Part shown: positions 38,101-45,732 of the stretch, in pieces
Numbering within the stretch: the first letter of the stretch is position 1
How the letters are laid out: every line of letters begins with the position of its first letter
The notes under the pieces: generated by a model
The model's database searches: none
Told to the model about the DNA's origin: nothing
Seen by the model: the letters and a program-made list of their open reading frames with translations, nothing else
NCBI GenBank assembly: GCA_964409245.1
Contig: CAYPCQ010000014.1
Location: forward strand, 1-64,000
Reading direction: 5' to 3'
Length of the DNA: 64,000 nt
Origin: CAIMWS01 sp964409245
GTDB lineage: Bacteria; Verrucomicrobiota; Verrucomicrobiia; Limisphaerales; UBA1319
Position numbers and translations under genes: made by a program

Positions 38101-40664
38101 ACCTCAATCCCCTGCATCTGGTTCGTGGCGAAGGTGGTGCCGGAAATTTCCGGCACGGAGGAACCATCATGATAGACTGTATAACGCCCCTTGGCGCCGT
38201 TGCCAATGAAGGATGCCGTGCTGATCGACGGCCGGCTTTCTGTTTGCGCCACCAAAGCGTAGCCGCCGCAATTTTCCAAACTGAGGTTTTGGATGCTCGA
38301 TTTGCACGCCCACAACTCCAAACCGTTCCACAGGCTTTGGGAAATCGTCAAATGGTCGATCACCGGGCTGCAGCTATCCACGTGCATCGCCGCCAGCCGG
38401 TAGGTGCTGTGAATCCAGCCCAGGTTGTCCTGGCCACCAAATTCCACTTTCACAAAACTGAGCTTGGAGCGGCCTGCCAGGGGCCCCAAATAAAGGCCCC
38501 GCCAGTCGCCCGGGGCGGGCGACGGCTTGCTGCTGGTGAACACGATGGGCTTGGCCGCTGTTCCCACCGCTTGCAGGGTTCCATATACCAGCCACCGCGT
38601 ATTGGAGGTTTTCAAGGTGTTCCCCGCATCCAAATCCAGTTCTGCATTCTCGGCCACAGTCAAATCGCCGCCTATATAATAGGGGAAATTAAGTCCGGGC
38701 TGATTCCAAGTGTTGGTTTCATTCAAGATTCCTCCCGGAACATAGATACCGGGCCAGCCAGGGCCACTGGCGGTATTGCCGCCGGTAACGGGAAAAACCG
38801 CCAGCGAATCGAAAACCATGGCGTAATAGCCATCGGCTATATCCAGGAACTGATTATTCACGATGCGCGCCGGGCTGTTCATAAGCTCGATGCCGTGCGC
38901 GCCGCTATTGGCAATGATGGAGTTGGTGACGGTCACAAAGGACCGGTCCACATAAACCGTGGTCATGCGGTAGCCACCGTTTATCCAGCCCATATTATCA
39001 CGGCCGGCATAGCCCAAGTAACAGTTATTCAATAGTGAAGCTCCAGCGGTGGTTTCAAATTTGATCCCTTTCCAATTCCGTCCTGCCGGGGAGGTGGCTA
39101 GGCCATCGCCGTTGGAGTCGCCACCCAGCGCATCATCATACCAGGAGGTGAAGTTGATGCGGCCAGACGTTCCATCAGCCAGCAGTGTTCCGCCCACATA
39201 CAACCCCGAATTCGCGAACTTGATGGTGGCGCCTTGCTCAATGGTTAAAGTGGCATCCTGGTTCACACCGATGTCTTTGGTCACCACGTACGGAGCATTG
39301 GCAGCCCAGTTCTTCCACGTGCCGGACGCCGCCAGCGATCCGCCATCCACCTGGATTCCTTGCTGCTTGTTATCGGTAAAAGTGGCATTGGCAGGAGTGG
39401 GCAGCGAACCGGCCTCTGTGTAAACCGCATAATAGCCGCTATCGGCTTTTCCATTGCCCGTGAAATTCAGCGTGTTGAGGACGGGCCAGCTGCCGGCGGT
39501 GGCGACCATCGCACAACCACCGCAGTCTTGAATGGCCAGGTTGTTGAACGCGGCTTTGGATCCCATCATCTCCATGCCGTGGTAGCGGCTGTTCTGGATC
39601 GTCAAATGATCGAAGGTTGGGCTGCTGTAATCAAGGAACAGTGCTGTGTAGCGATAAGCTCCGCGGATCCAGCCCAGGTTGTCACGGCCACCATAAGCCA
39701 AGGTGACGTAATGCAATTCCGAAGCACCCGCCTTTTCGCCGAAATACAGGCCGCGCCAATCTCCCGCTGCGGACGGAGTTTTGCGGCTCGTGAACAAAAC
39801 CGGAGAACCAGCGGTTCCCAACGCCTTGAGCGTCCCGTAAACCACCACCCGCTGCCCCTCAGTCTTGAAAACGCAACCGGCGGCCACGTTCCACTCCACT
39901 CCCTCGTTCAAAGACAATTCACCATTAAGGAAATATGGGAAGCTATCGCCAGGCTTGGTCCAAGTGATATTAGCGGAAAGGCCGCCACCGGGAACCGCAA
40001 TGCCCAATTCCCCAGCCCCCGAAGCTGTGTTGCCACCTAAGGTGGGGAAGGTGTTCACGTGATCGCACGCTATGGCATAATAGCCAGCTGGCACATTCTG
40101 GAAGGTATTGTTGAGGATCTGCCCGCCTCCAGGGCGCAAATTGATGCCGTGGCTCGCGGAATCGACAATGCTGCAGCCCACAATATTGGCGGCGCACCCA
40201 TCCAGGTAAAGCGCACACCGGCGGTAGGCGCCATTGATCCATCCCAAATTGTCACCGCCGGCCCCCTGCAATGTGCAGCCATGCAGCAGCGAGTCGCCGG
40301 AATCGGGCGAAAAGTAAATGCCCATCCAGTTGCCCGCCCCATTGATGGTGAAGGTGGCATTGGTGGCCTGTAGGTTGCCGTATACGTAAATCCGCTGGCC
40401 GGAGCTGATTTGGACGGTCACTCCGGGCTCCACGGTCAAAACATTGCCGGCATTGACGTTTACTTTAGCCTCTAAAACGTAGGGGCTATTGGCCGCAATC
40501 CAGTCTTGGGAATTAATGGAGACTTCACGGATTTCTCCGTTCGGTCCAACCCGGTTCACGTAGGTGATGGCGTGGGCTTGCGGAATTCCGCAGCCAATCC
40601 AAAAGACTACCGCCGCCAGACAGGCGAGCCACTGATATTTCCGGTGGAGAATGGGATTTTTCAT
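32193..40664 (-). CDS. Giant secreted protein: beta-helix super-repeats, NEW3-like region, lyase-type propeller
   Basis: 2823 residues; signal peptide MKNPILHRKYQWLACLAAVVF... ends near AHAITY. Residues ~40-1740 are right-handed beta-helix-type cassettes. Eight copies of a DNLGWI.(N/G).YR motif sit at alternating spacings of 190 and 226-228 residues, giving four double units of about 417. One cassette type carries GGDSNGDG and WKGIYL; the other carries FTSRK.SPA.GDWRGLY. Residues ~1750-2080 look like NEW3/CARDB-type beta domains (YYLRISNRGNIADQYII). Residues ~2120-2480 form an NHL/Vgb-like propeller (VPNSNDGTVSKVDTRTG; GNCWIINRTAS; VWVVNNGDEYIKRIDPATD). The end carries a jelly-roll-like domain and the shared domain ending RRYYRAVWQQ. 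A surface scaffold or carbohydrate-active role is inferred. A hairpin terminator lies just downstream. Confidence 0.9.
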   Translation of the reverse strand: MKNPILHRKYQWLACLAAVVFWIGCGIPQAHAITYVNRVGPNGEIREVSINSQDWIAANSPYVLEAKVNVNAGNVLTVEPGVTVQISSGQRIYVYGNLQATNATFTINGAGNWMGIYFSPDSGDSLLHGCTLQGAGGDNLGWINGAYRRCALYLDGCAANIVGCSIVDSASHGINLRPGGGQILNNTFQNVPAGYYAIACDHVNTFPTLGGNTASGAGELGIAVPGGGLSANITWTKPGDSFPYFLNGELSLNEGVEWNVAAGCVFKTEGQRVVVYGTLKALGTAGSPVLFTSRKTPSAAGDWRGLYFGEKAGASELHYVTLAYGGRDNLGWIRGAYRYTALFLDYSSPTFDHLTIQNSRYHGMEMMGSKAAFNNLAIQDCGGCAMVATAGSWPVLNTLNFTGNGKADSGYYAVYTEAGSLPTPANATFTDNKQQGIQVDGGSLAASGTWKNWAANAPYVVTKDIGVNQDATLTIEQGATIKFANSGLYVGGTLLADGTSGRINFTSWYDDALGGDSNGDGLATSPAGRNWKGIKFETTAGASLLNNCYLGYAGRDNMGWINGGYRMTTVYVDRSFVTVTNSIIANSGAHGIELMNSPARIVNNQFLDIADGYYAMVFDSLAVFPVTGGNTASGPGWPGIYVPGGILNETNTWNQPGLNFPYYIGGDLTVAENAELDLDAGNTLKTSNTRWLVYGTLQAVGTAAKPIVFTSSKPSPAPGDWRGLYLGPLAGRSKLSFVKVEFGGQDNLGWIHSTYRLAAMHVDSCSPVIDHLTISQSLWNGLELWACKSSIQNLSLENCGGYALVAQTESRPSISTASFIGNGAKGRYTVYHDGSSVPEISGTTFATNQMQGIEVGGGSLTASGIWKNWSPTVPYVLTGNLTVTEGSTLTIEQGTTVKFQNTLLWVNGSLQANGNPGKIVFTSWLDDAAGGDSNGDGTNTVAEAGNWKGIYLAPAAGTSVFNNCILRYAGGNTLGWIHNGYRRVTVYADGCSPTFTQCVISDSAVHGLEFWASAAVVRNCQFANFGPGGYAMVCDTSDCQLQQSLNTFAGTGVPGISLPGGRISTPVTLQNPGTNFPYFLDSDLTVDEGATWRIEPGATIKSAGRRIYVNGTLEAVGTAALPITFTSRQESPAAGDWVGLYFGPAAGSSRLAYVNLAYAGRDNLGWFNNAYRYTTVYLNGSSPSLDHVTIFSSLWNGLELYNSQAWINDFTVRECGGHGLKAEAGSRPVITRALFAGNGYGGNGYYTVGTDGSSLPDPTAILFVTNKYSGIQIWGGTLGASGVYKNWQTNAPYVVTSDLTVGAGAVLIVEPNTTLKFQGAALYIQGTLQADGSAGQIHFTSAKDDAVGGDSNGDTTNTVAAAGDWKGIYLSPAAGDSAFKNCAFRYAGRDNLGYINNGYRYVTVYIDQCSPAFEQCTIADSSAHGIEMFQSHARLEGNYFNNFSASGYPVVLDSVNTFPEMKNNRQEGTGQGGIYVPGGSFGLSGAWSNPGTNFPYLLGGEVVVPETVSLTMEPGVEVRSGGPGVRIQGTLMAAGTSELPIVFTSRNAAPAPGDWRGIYLGPAAGASRLRFCRVEFAGMDNLGWLQNAYRRSSIYVESSSPEMADLVVRSGAAHAVTLYSSSARLNNSLMYSNAWSTIMMFGGGTPQIVNNTLAYSDGSGIYCYAGQPVIANNILVSNTVAGITREGGDLTLNHNCIFGNTKANYQGVAAGATDIEADPKFLDAAAGKYQLASASPAVDAGDASLIQPTWMDLDGRIRLQGTRVDIGAFEQNAPLAQHLVDALLKNPSEAGYTGADTDSLAAQTKLQTVDAGTAAIYYFKLSYSGNIPDDVRVAGGLGKAGWTVKYFDSLAGSSEITAAVIQGTYLWTNLAPGQAREMRVEVTPGFGVVGGTTNEVLLSFISTGEPTRRDTVRTWTVNQPKTGVDLMISRNNDIHYTGENIINRDAAGQVRSREIEPGYKAVYYLRISNRGNIADQYIIQSLVPSRPWTVRFFDSLTSTNEVTDWVVGSGWTNTTQQLGASTEFRIEVNADIQATAGSQSGVLVTATSVADASKVDAVKAVTLMAASSTTPQGRTYTIDADFDADGNATLVGVEYQTVHDQLQLSKQAVTLPFIWVPNSNDGTVSKVDTRTGRELGRYITCPAGGSPSRTTVDQQGNCWIINRTASTATKIGLYENGQYEDRNGNGIIETSQDLNGDGVISASEMLPWGKDECVLYEVVFIAGQEGTFVPGAYKGPWNDSAYTRAIAVDARANVWVGTYNTKKYYYVSGASGQILRTVDVSSKNHTPYGAVIDASGILWSAGIGNNHVLWLDPANDSFDTISIGHTVYGLTLDQNNHLFISGWQSVKLSRFNVLTRTLDWTRDGINESRGMAVTDDGDVWVANSAPGTVARWSNDGVLKKQIPVGNTPTGVSVDADGKVWVVNNGDEYIKRIDPATDTIDISKQIPNGYHYGYSDMTGIISRTATTKFGRWMVIHNAKVADTPWGLVSWTSSEPAGTSIKVRVRSSNDQVIWSPWENAVKGQSLASTPAGKYLQVDATFQVTIGEASPILYDLTVTPSGQVNTGQQIYSNNFQNGAGTEWSQTNVAITPYGNRAYLGSFGNTNLTLTLSQIPPHSAVTVAYDLFVLGSWDGNNTNDGPDRFEVNVGGGLKLINSTFNNLPANSTNYGQAFPGIWPANDYPAFTGAAETNTLGFKLPGGDVMDSVYKQSYTFIHSASTLVLNFAASGLHPNPTEESWGLANVRVHIIPLATTAPKLTALRKNAQGQFQFRLTGQPDHVYLIQASDNLAGWVTIANVTLTGESQDLVDETSITIPRRYYRAVWQQ

Positions 40665-41017
40665 AATTAGGGATTCAATTGCTTTACTTTACGTTTGTCA
40701 GCCAAGGAAGATCACCCTGTGAAGATGCTGCTTTCCAACCGCCATGGAGTGAGCATCCCGACCGTTTGTGCTCTGGCTTAAGCCATAACCCTATGTGTAC
40801 AAACTGCATAAAGCTCTACCTCCCAATCACTCTAGCAGAAAACAACCACTGAGGCAATTGGTTTTAATAAGCAATTATTGCCTTTATTAGATCCTTTTGG
40901 GGTCGAGTCAGTTCCAAGCGGGGAATCCGCCGATGATTCTTGGTAAAACCCAGACTCCGAACCAGGTTCCAACAACTCCTGAAAAATGCGCCGACTCGCG
41001 ATGAGAATCAGCGTGGT
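40665..41017. promoter_or_regulatory. Upstream region of the giant beta-helix gene
   Basis: About 350 bp without a gene, clearly AT-richer than its surroundings at 40860-40895 (runs of aataag, attatt and tttatt). It presumably holds the promoter of the minus-strand 2823-residue gene. I see no recognisable operator, riboswitch or terminator for the upstream lipoprotein gene. Confidence 0.45.
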
Positions 41018-41878
41018 TTAGCGCCGCGTGGGTGCCGACTTTTTAGATTTGCCTGGCTTGGCGGGCTTGCCTGTGGGAAGTGGCATGAGCAGTTGGCCCA
41101 TATCGGGATTGATTAATGGTCCGAGTTGGTGAAAAGCCAGGGTTACATGCTTGGGATTATTGGCCGTTTCACCTAAATCTGATGGTGAAAAATGCAGGGT
41201 AATCAACTCTTTGGATAATGAAAAGTTGAGGAACTTGGCATTCACCAAGGTTTTTACCCGGATAATATCCGTTTCAGTTAAACCAGCTTCATTATTCTGA
41301 CGGATCTCCTGGGCAACCAATTCAGCAACCGTGGGCAGTCCATCTGGCAAGATTACATCGCCCAAGGCCAGATTTTGGCGCCGGCGCACATCAAAATTGA
41401 ATGACTGAATTTCCACGCTTCGATCCTGCGGTCCGGTAACCACGTGCGTTTCCAATGAGAAGCTGGCCATTTGGTCGGTGACGTAGTCCAAGGACAGGTG
41501 CATTTGGGCTGTCCAAGGCAGCACCGCCTTGCTCAAGGCTTCCTCATCGAGATTGGAGGCATCGTTGACGAATTCTGACCGGATGCGTTCAACGTAGGTT
41601 TTAACTGATTGGTTTAAAGACTGAAACGGCGCATTGATGAATTCGGGATATTGCAGGCGGACTTCGTAGGTTTGGAAAACCTGGCCTTTGGTGTTGGCTT
41701 GGCTGCCGCGGCGTTCGATATTGCGAATACTGTAAAGAATGCGGGACTGGGTCGGAGGCAGGTTCCGTGCCACCGAATCCCGGTCACTTGGCCCCTGGCA
41801 TCCTGCCAAAATAACAACCGCAACTGCAGTCAGAATGGTGCGCCAAACCACCGTGGACGCCAAAGGATTGTTCCTCAT
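41018..41878 (-). CDS. Lipoprotein with DUF4163/DUF3298-like (RsiV/PdaC-type) domain
   Basis: 286 residues with TTAGG upstream. The signal sequence ends in a lipobox, VVILAGC, with the lipidated cysteine at residue 27. The body shows the pattern of the paired DUF4163-DUF3298 domains: YEVRLQYPEFINAPFQSLNQSVKTYVE, then FSLETHVVTGPQDRSVEIQSFNFDVRRRQNLALGDVI, and near the end LHFSPSDLGETANNPKHVTLAF. In known members this fold binds peptidoglycan (PdaC) or lysozyme (RsiV). A Lys/Pro-rich tail (KPAKPGKSKKSAPTRR) closes the protein. A cell-envelope role is inferred. Confidence 0.85.
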   Translation of the reverse strand: MRNNPLASTVVWRTILTAVAVVILAGCQGPSDRDSVARNLPPTQSRILYSIRNIERRGSQANTKGQVFQTYEVRLQYPEFINAPFQSLNQSVKTYVERIRSEFVNDASNLDEEALSKAVLPWTAQMHLSLDYVTDQMASFSLETHVVTGPQDRSVEIQSFNFDVRRRQNLALGDVILPDGLPTVAELVAQEIRQNNEAGLTETDIIRVKTLVNAKFLNFSLSKELITLHFSPSDLGETANNPKHVTLAFHQLGPLINPDMGQLLMPLPTGKPAKPGKSKKSAPTRR

Positions 41879-42041
41879 ACCGAAAACCTAAGACTAATTC
41901 GACTTCCAGGAAAGCACAATTTAATAGGCAAGACGCTGGAACCTGGAAAAAACGATCCCCGGTATCATCTGAGAAACTAACGTACATCCAAACAGGGCAT
42001 GCCGACTAAGCCGACATGCCCAAATCTGACAAAGGAGATGT

Positions 42042-42317
42042 TTACTTCAAAATCGCATCCTTGGCGGCTTTGGCGATGCGAAACTTCAAGGCCCGTTTGG
42101 CGGGAACTTGCAGCGTTTCACCGGTTTTGGGATTGCGAGCGGTCCGGGCGGCGCGATTAACCACCAGCAATTTGCCAATGCCGGGAACGATAAATTCATC
42201 TTGGGCATGCTCATACGCCAATTGCGCCAGGCATTCGAGCATCTGCTCGACCACTGTTTTAGTGACGCCCGTTTTAGCCGCAATTTCGTCTGCGATTTGT
42301 GTTTTCGTAAATGACAT
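42042..42317 (-). CDS. HU/IHF-family DNA-binding protein
   Basis: 91 residues, normal for HU; GGAG sits about 7 bases before the ATG. The N-terminal helices (TKTQIADEIAAKTGVTKTVV) and the beta-arm region are present: VPGIGKLLVVNRAARTARNPKTGE, with the RxxRNPxTG motif that wraps DNA and the intercalating proline region. The end reads VPAKRALKFRIAKAAKD. It is a histone-like protein that bends and compacts DNA as a dimer. It could equally be called a DNA-binding protein of the IHF side of the family. Confidence 0.95.
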   Translation of the reverse strand: MSFTKTQIADEIAAKTGVTKTVVEQMLECLAQLAYEHAQDEFIVPGIGKLLVVNRAARTARNPKTGETLQVPAKRALKFRIAKAAKDAILK

Positions 42318-42484
42318 ACAATCTCCAATGTTAATAAACTGTTCGCGGGTCCAATTCGACCCGCAGCTAATATTGGAACGTCAAAGCAACCCGCGCAACG
42401 GGAAAATTCAGGTCCGAAAGACCTTGCCTGCGGTAATGCCGCCTTGGCGCGCTCAAATGGCCACCCGGCTGCGGCCAGCCTGGG

Positions 42485-42880
42485 TTATTCAATCCAAGCG
42501 TAAGTCCCGGGGGCTATCCGTTTAATTTGCTTGATCTTCTTGCCAGTGGAGTGAAGCCACACATTGAGGCGGTTGGGTGTGCTATTTATCCTTTGACAGA
42601 TTTCCTTGCGGGACATGCCTTGGGGGCTCACTTTTTTCAGAAGCGTTATGATCGCCTCTTTGACTTGGCCGGAACGGCCGGGCTTGGGAACATAGCCCGC
42701 CTGGGCCGGGCTGCGCTTGGCAACTGCGGCCGGCTTGGCCTCTATTTTCCCACCCTTGCCGCCCAAGAGAGCGCTCAGTTGGCTATCCACCTCCGCCATT
42801 TTGGTTTGGAGGGACTCCTTTTGCTGCATCAAGGCAACGGCTTTTTTCAGATCCTGGCTGGTTAATTCATTAAGGTTCAT
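42485..42880 (-). CDS. Small coiled-coil plus winged-helix protein
   Basis: 131 residues. An N-terminal coiled coil (~8-38, SQDLKKAVALMQQKESLQTK) is followed by a Lys/Pro/Ala-rich basic linker (~43-70). A winged helix-turn-helix-like domain (~72-131) comes last: VKEAIITLLKKVSPQGMSRKEICQRI, then TPNRLNVWLHSTGKKIKQIKRI and GTYAW. The domain resembles small HTH units that follow replication or restriction proteins. It is probably a DNA-binding dimer. It sits 167 bp upstream of the HU gene on the same strand. Target unknown. Confidence 0.8.
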   Translation of the reverse strand: MNLNELTSQDLKKAVALMQQKESLQTKMAEVDSQLSALLGGKGGKIEAKPAAVAKRSPAQAGYVPKPGRSGQVKEAIITLLKKVSPQGMSRKEICQRINSTPNRLNVWLHSTGKKIKQIKRIAPGTYAWIE

Positions 42881-43044
42881 AGTAGCTATAGATAACTACA
42901 TCGGGCAGGAAACGTCAAATACATAATGCAACTTAAATTTTTGAATTGCCTTGGCATCCGGCGCGCGTTTGGCCAAATCGCAAAAATCACCCGGCCAGGA
43001 ATCCCTCACCGCCAGCCAAGAATACCCAATGCTTGATTCCATTA

Positions 43045-43908
43045 TCATAGGCTGGCGAGAATCTTTTTCATCCCCGCGAGCGACATCTGGGTGCACTCCA
43101 TGGGGGATTTTTCATCGGGATAGGATTCCTGCTCGATGATCACCCATTCGGTTCCTCCTACATCGCAGCACGCCGCATAAACCGCCGCCCAATCCACGGA
43201 ATCCTGTCCCAGGATGGCTTTTTTATTCTGCTCGCCACGCACCACCGTTGGCTTGAAATGAACCAGTTTGCACCGCCCCGGGTATCGCTTCATGAGGTCC
43301 ACCGGGTTCAGCCCGGCGGCAGCGGTCCAGCCGCAGTCCTGCTCCAAAACGACGTCCTTGTGGGTGCGTTGGGCAAAAAGATCCCAATAGGATATACCGC
43401 CGTCTTTTTTGAATTCCCCCGTGTGATTATGATATCCGCACGCCATTCCCAATGGCTTCAGCGCTTCAGCCGTTTTATTGAAAGTCTCGGCCAGCGCCTT
43501 GCTTTTTTCGGGATGGGTGAAATCCCCGTCGCCCGGGACAATGAGGGATTTGCACCCCAGGATCTGGTGAAAATCAATGGTTTTCTGCAACGCATCCCCC
43601 CTGAAACTGCCTGTTCCGATGTGAGTTCCGGCCACTTTTAAATCAAGTTCATCCAATTTTTTCCGCAGTTCCCTGGCTTTCCCGTTGTAGGAGTGATAGC
43701 CCGCAAATTCCACTCCCTTGAAGCCCATTTTGGCTACTTGTTCCAAGGCACTATCAAAGTCTCTGGTGCAATCGCCCCTGACCGAATAGAGCTGAACGGC
43801 CATAGGTAGGGTTTTCGTTAAGGCCGATCGGGCATTCAGGTTGAAACCCAATGTGACGGCGGTCAGGATGGAACTTTTTATAAATTGACGGCGTTTTAGA
43901 TTATTCAT
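43045..43908 (-). CDS. Exported sugar-phosphate isomerase/epimerase-like TIM-barrel protein
   Basis: 287 residues from MNNLKRRQFIKSSIL. RRQFIK followed by a hydrophobic stretch fits a twin-arginine export signal. The AP_endonuclease_2/xylose-isomerase-like barrel is clear: AVQLYSVRGDCTRDF, VAKMGFKGVEFAGYHSYN, VAGTHIGTGSF, MACGYHNHTGEFKKDG, VVLEQDCGWTAAAGLNPVDL, CKLVHFKPT and WVIIEQESYP. The His, Glu and Asp residues at strand ends that bind a divalent metal are in place. Exported members are numerous in Planctomycetes and Verrucomicrobiota and act on sugars or inositols; the exact substrate is unknown. Confidence 0.9.
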   Translation of the reverse strand: MNNLKRRQFIKSSILTAVTLGFNLNARSALTKTLPMAVQLYSVRGDCTRDFDSALEQVAKMGFKGVEFAGYHSYNGKARELRKKLDELDLKVAGTHIGTGSFRGDALQKTIDFHQILGCKSLIVPGDGDFTHPEKSKALAETFNKTAEALKPLGMACGYHNHTGEFKKDGGISYWDLFAQRTHKDVVLEQDCGWTAAAGLNPVDLMKRYPGRCKLVHFKPTVVRGEQNKKAILGQDSVDWAAVYAACCDVGGTEWVIIEQESYPDEKSPMECTQMSLAGMKKILASL

Positions 43909-44524
43909 ATGGCAGTTAATATTCGCCACCGGATTCCGCATGGCGCAGATGGCTTGTGGTCTGTCTTTTCGGGGGGTAATGCGTCCGTGCAACAGGTTTC
44001 CATGTTCCCGTTGCACACTCGCCCCGGGCGATCCATTCCGCCCAGTCTGGCAGTTTGTTTAAATCTATGAGATTTCGCACTGCAGAAGGATTTATAGCAT
44101 TAACCCCCCGGAGATGTCCAGCCACACTAGTGGACACAGTGGAATCCAGCCACCAAAGTGGCCATCCTCGGATTTAGCCAGGCCGGGGCCACAGGCAGGT
44201 TGGCTTTGGCTGCAAAACCACTCACTTGACCTTGGGATTGCTATCCCTGGCACCTGCTAACGGAGTAAAATCAGCCATTGGGGGATCTTACCCCTCGCGG
44301 CTTGGCGCCATCGTGGGAGAAACAACCGGGATGACGCCACTGGGATTACGCCTTGGGTATCCCGGTGCTGAACCCAAATACTTTGGGTGGGATACCCGGT
44401 TCACTGAACCGTATCCCTCCATTTGGAAGGGTCATGCCTATGCATGATATTTTTTCCGGGGGGGAGATTTGACCGATGCGGTGCCGGAACACCAAGATTC
44501 ACACTGGGACGCGGGTGGAACCAG
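43909..44524. other. Gene-free stretch upstream of the sugar isomerase gene
   Basis: No supported gene. Just left of this element-rich zone lies the promoter side of the minus-strand isomerase gene. Open frames are short and unlike proteins. A nested hairpin at 44355-44397 is listed separately. Confidence 0.5.
44355..44397. repeat. Nested perfect hairpin
   Basis: GGGTATCCC (44355-44363) pairs with GGGATACCC (44389-44397). Inside, ACCCAAA (44372-44378) pairs with TTTGGGT (44382-44388) around a 3-base loop. The two right arms are directly adjacent, while the left arms are separated by 8 bases. No T-run follows on either strand, so it is not an obvious terminator. Confidence 0.6.
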
Positions 44525-44718
44525 CCTCAGCCGTAACTATGCATTTGGAATGGAAGTAACTGCGCCACAGATTTTTGCGCAAGCTGCGAAGCGAGTCGTG
44601 AGCATACCTTTCCTGGGTCTGTAGCCGGCGAAGGACAAAAGCTTCGCGCAAAAAGAGCCGGCAAAAAAACCATTCCAATTACATGGCCCATGGACATCGC
44701 CCATGGACACGGCTCAGG
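44525..44718. repeat. TIR-bearing intergenic element, copy A
   Basis: The left end reads CTCAGCCGTaactaTGCATTTGGAATGG, and the right end is its imperfect inverse (CTGAGCCGTGTCCATG ... ATTGGAATGG on the minus strand). The interior shares tgcgcc.cagatttttgcgcaagc.gcgaag with copies at 51706-51812 and 56459-56610. It has no gene of its own. The form is that of a MITE or REP-like mobile repeat. Confidence 0.6.
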
Positions 44719-44891
44719 CGCTATGGCGCTCATTGGCGGCCATTGGGGGGTATCCCAGTGGACCGCGAGCAGCTTCAGATCCGCCCCGGCGCTTACCAAG
44801 CCTGCACTATTTACCGTTTCCGTGGCAGCAACAAGCCTGGGTTGAAGCGAATTCGGGACTGTGGGCGAGCCCCGGAACGTTCCATCAAAAA

Positions 44892-45530
44892 CTACTTCGG
44901 AACGCCCACCGTCTGGGCTATGACAATGTGCTGATCCGGGCGCAAACCCATGGCCTTTGCCAGGGGCGCCCGTTCCAATTCATGCACCACCGCCCCCAAG
45001 CCAGCCGAGGCACAATAGAGATACACGTTCTGCACGATGCAGCCGGTATCGATGCCGGAATAGGAATCGCGCAATTCCGGCTTCACTTTTGGCATGCGGG
45101 TGTAATCGGAAACATATACTAATTGCACCGGAGCCACTTTGGCAAAAGGCTGCCCGCTGGTCAGCGGCCGCAAATCTTCGCCGGAGACTTTAATCAGCTG
45201 ATGCGGCTTCGCCTGGTAGAGGAAAAGACCATCCGCAGTGGCCATGTAAATATCCACATCTTGCGTATTCTGCGCTGAAGGAGCCGTGCGATGATCAATC
45301 TCGGGCCGGTTCATGCCAAACGCCGCCCACAGCAGATCCGAAAATTGCTGGTCGGTGAGTTTTTCCGCCGTGTAATCCCGGATGGATTTACGCTCCTTCA
45401 GCGCCTGCATGACCGGTTTGCCGCCGCTCATTTGTGGAGCTGGCAGAGCTTTTGCCTCCTCCGCTGCCTGCGCCGATACACCAATCGAAACCGCCACCAA
45501 AGCGATGGCCCAATATTTCAAAGTCTTCAT
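44892..45530 (-). CDS. Secreted nitroreductase-family (SagB-like) oxidoreductase
   Basis: 212 residues. A signal peptide (MKTLKYWAIALVAVSIGVSAQA) precedes a single nitroreductase domain with the FMN-binding start LKERKSIRDYTAEKLTDQQFSDLLWAAFGMN. It continues with TAPSAQNTQDVDIYMATADGLFLYQ, ATGLG-equivalent YLYCASAGLGAVVHELERAPLAKAM and the end HIVIAQTVGVPK. The family binds FMN and oxidises or reduces small organic or peptide substrates. The export signal is unusual for a flavin enzyme but typical of this Bacteroidota/Verrucomicrobiota subgroup. Single gene. Confidence 0.9.
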   Translation of the reverse strand: MKTLKYWAIALVAVSIGVSAQAAEEAKALPAPQMSGGKPVMQALKERKSIRDYTAEKLTDQQFSDLLWAAFGMNRPEIDHRTAPSAQNTQDVDIYMATADGLFLYQAKPHQLIKVSGEDLRPLTSGQPFAKVAPVQLVYVSDYTRMPKVKPELRDSYSGIDTGCIVQNVYLYCASAGLGAVVHELERAPLAKAMGLRPDQHIVIAQTVGVPK

Positions 45531-45732
45531 ATATTGTGCTATTTTGCCGGAATCCTAGGGGGCCACCACTGCCGGAGTCAATGGTCAAACAGGAGAGCTA
45601 TTCCATACGAACCAAGGATATTTTCTGTTTTATTCAACTTGCCGCTTGCTACCTTTACGCCCTTGGTGTTAAATACGGCCTTTGATGCCCCGGAAATGAA
45701 CCAAGGCACCAGAAAAACTAGGTTATATCATT

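Noticed and set aside
44527..44799. Minus-strand open frame of 90 codons over TIR element copy A
   Set aside because: A similar short frame occurs over copy C because the DNA element is repeated, not because a protein is conserved; it has no start signal and no stable C-terminus.
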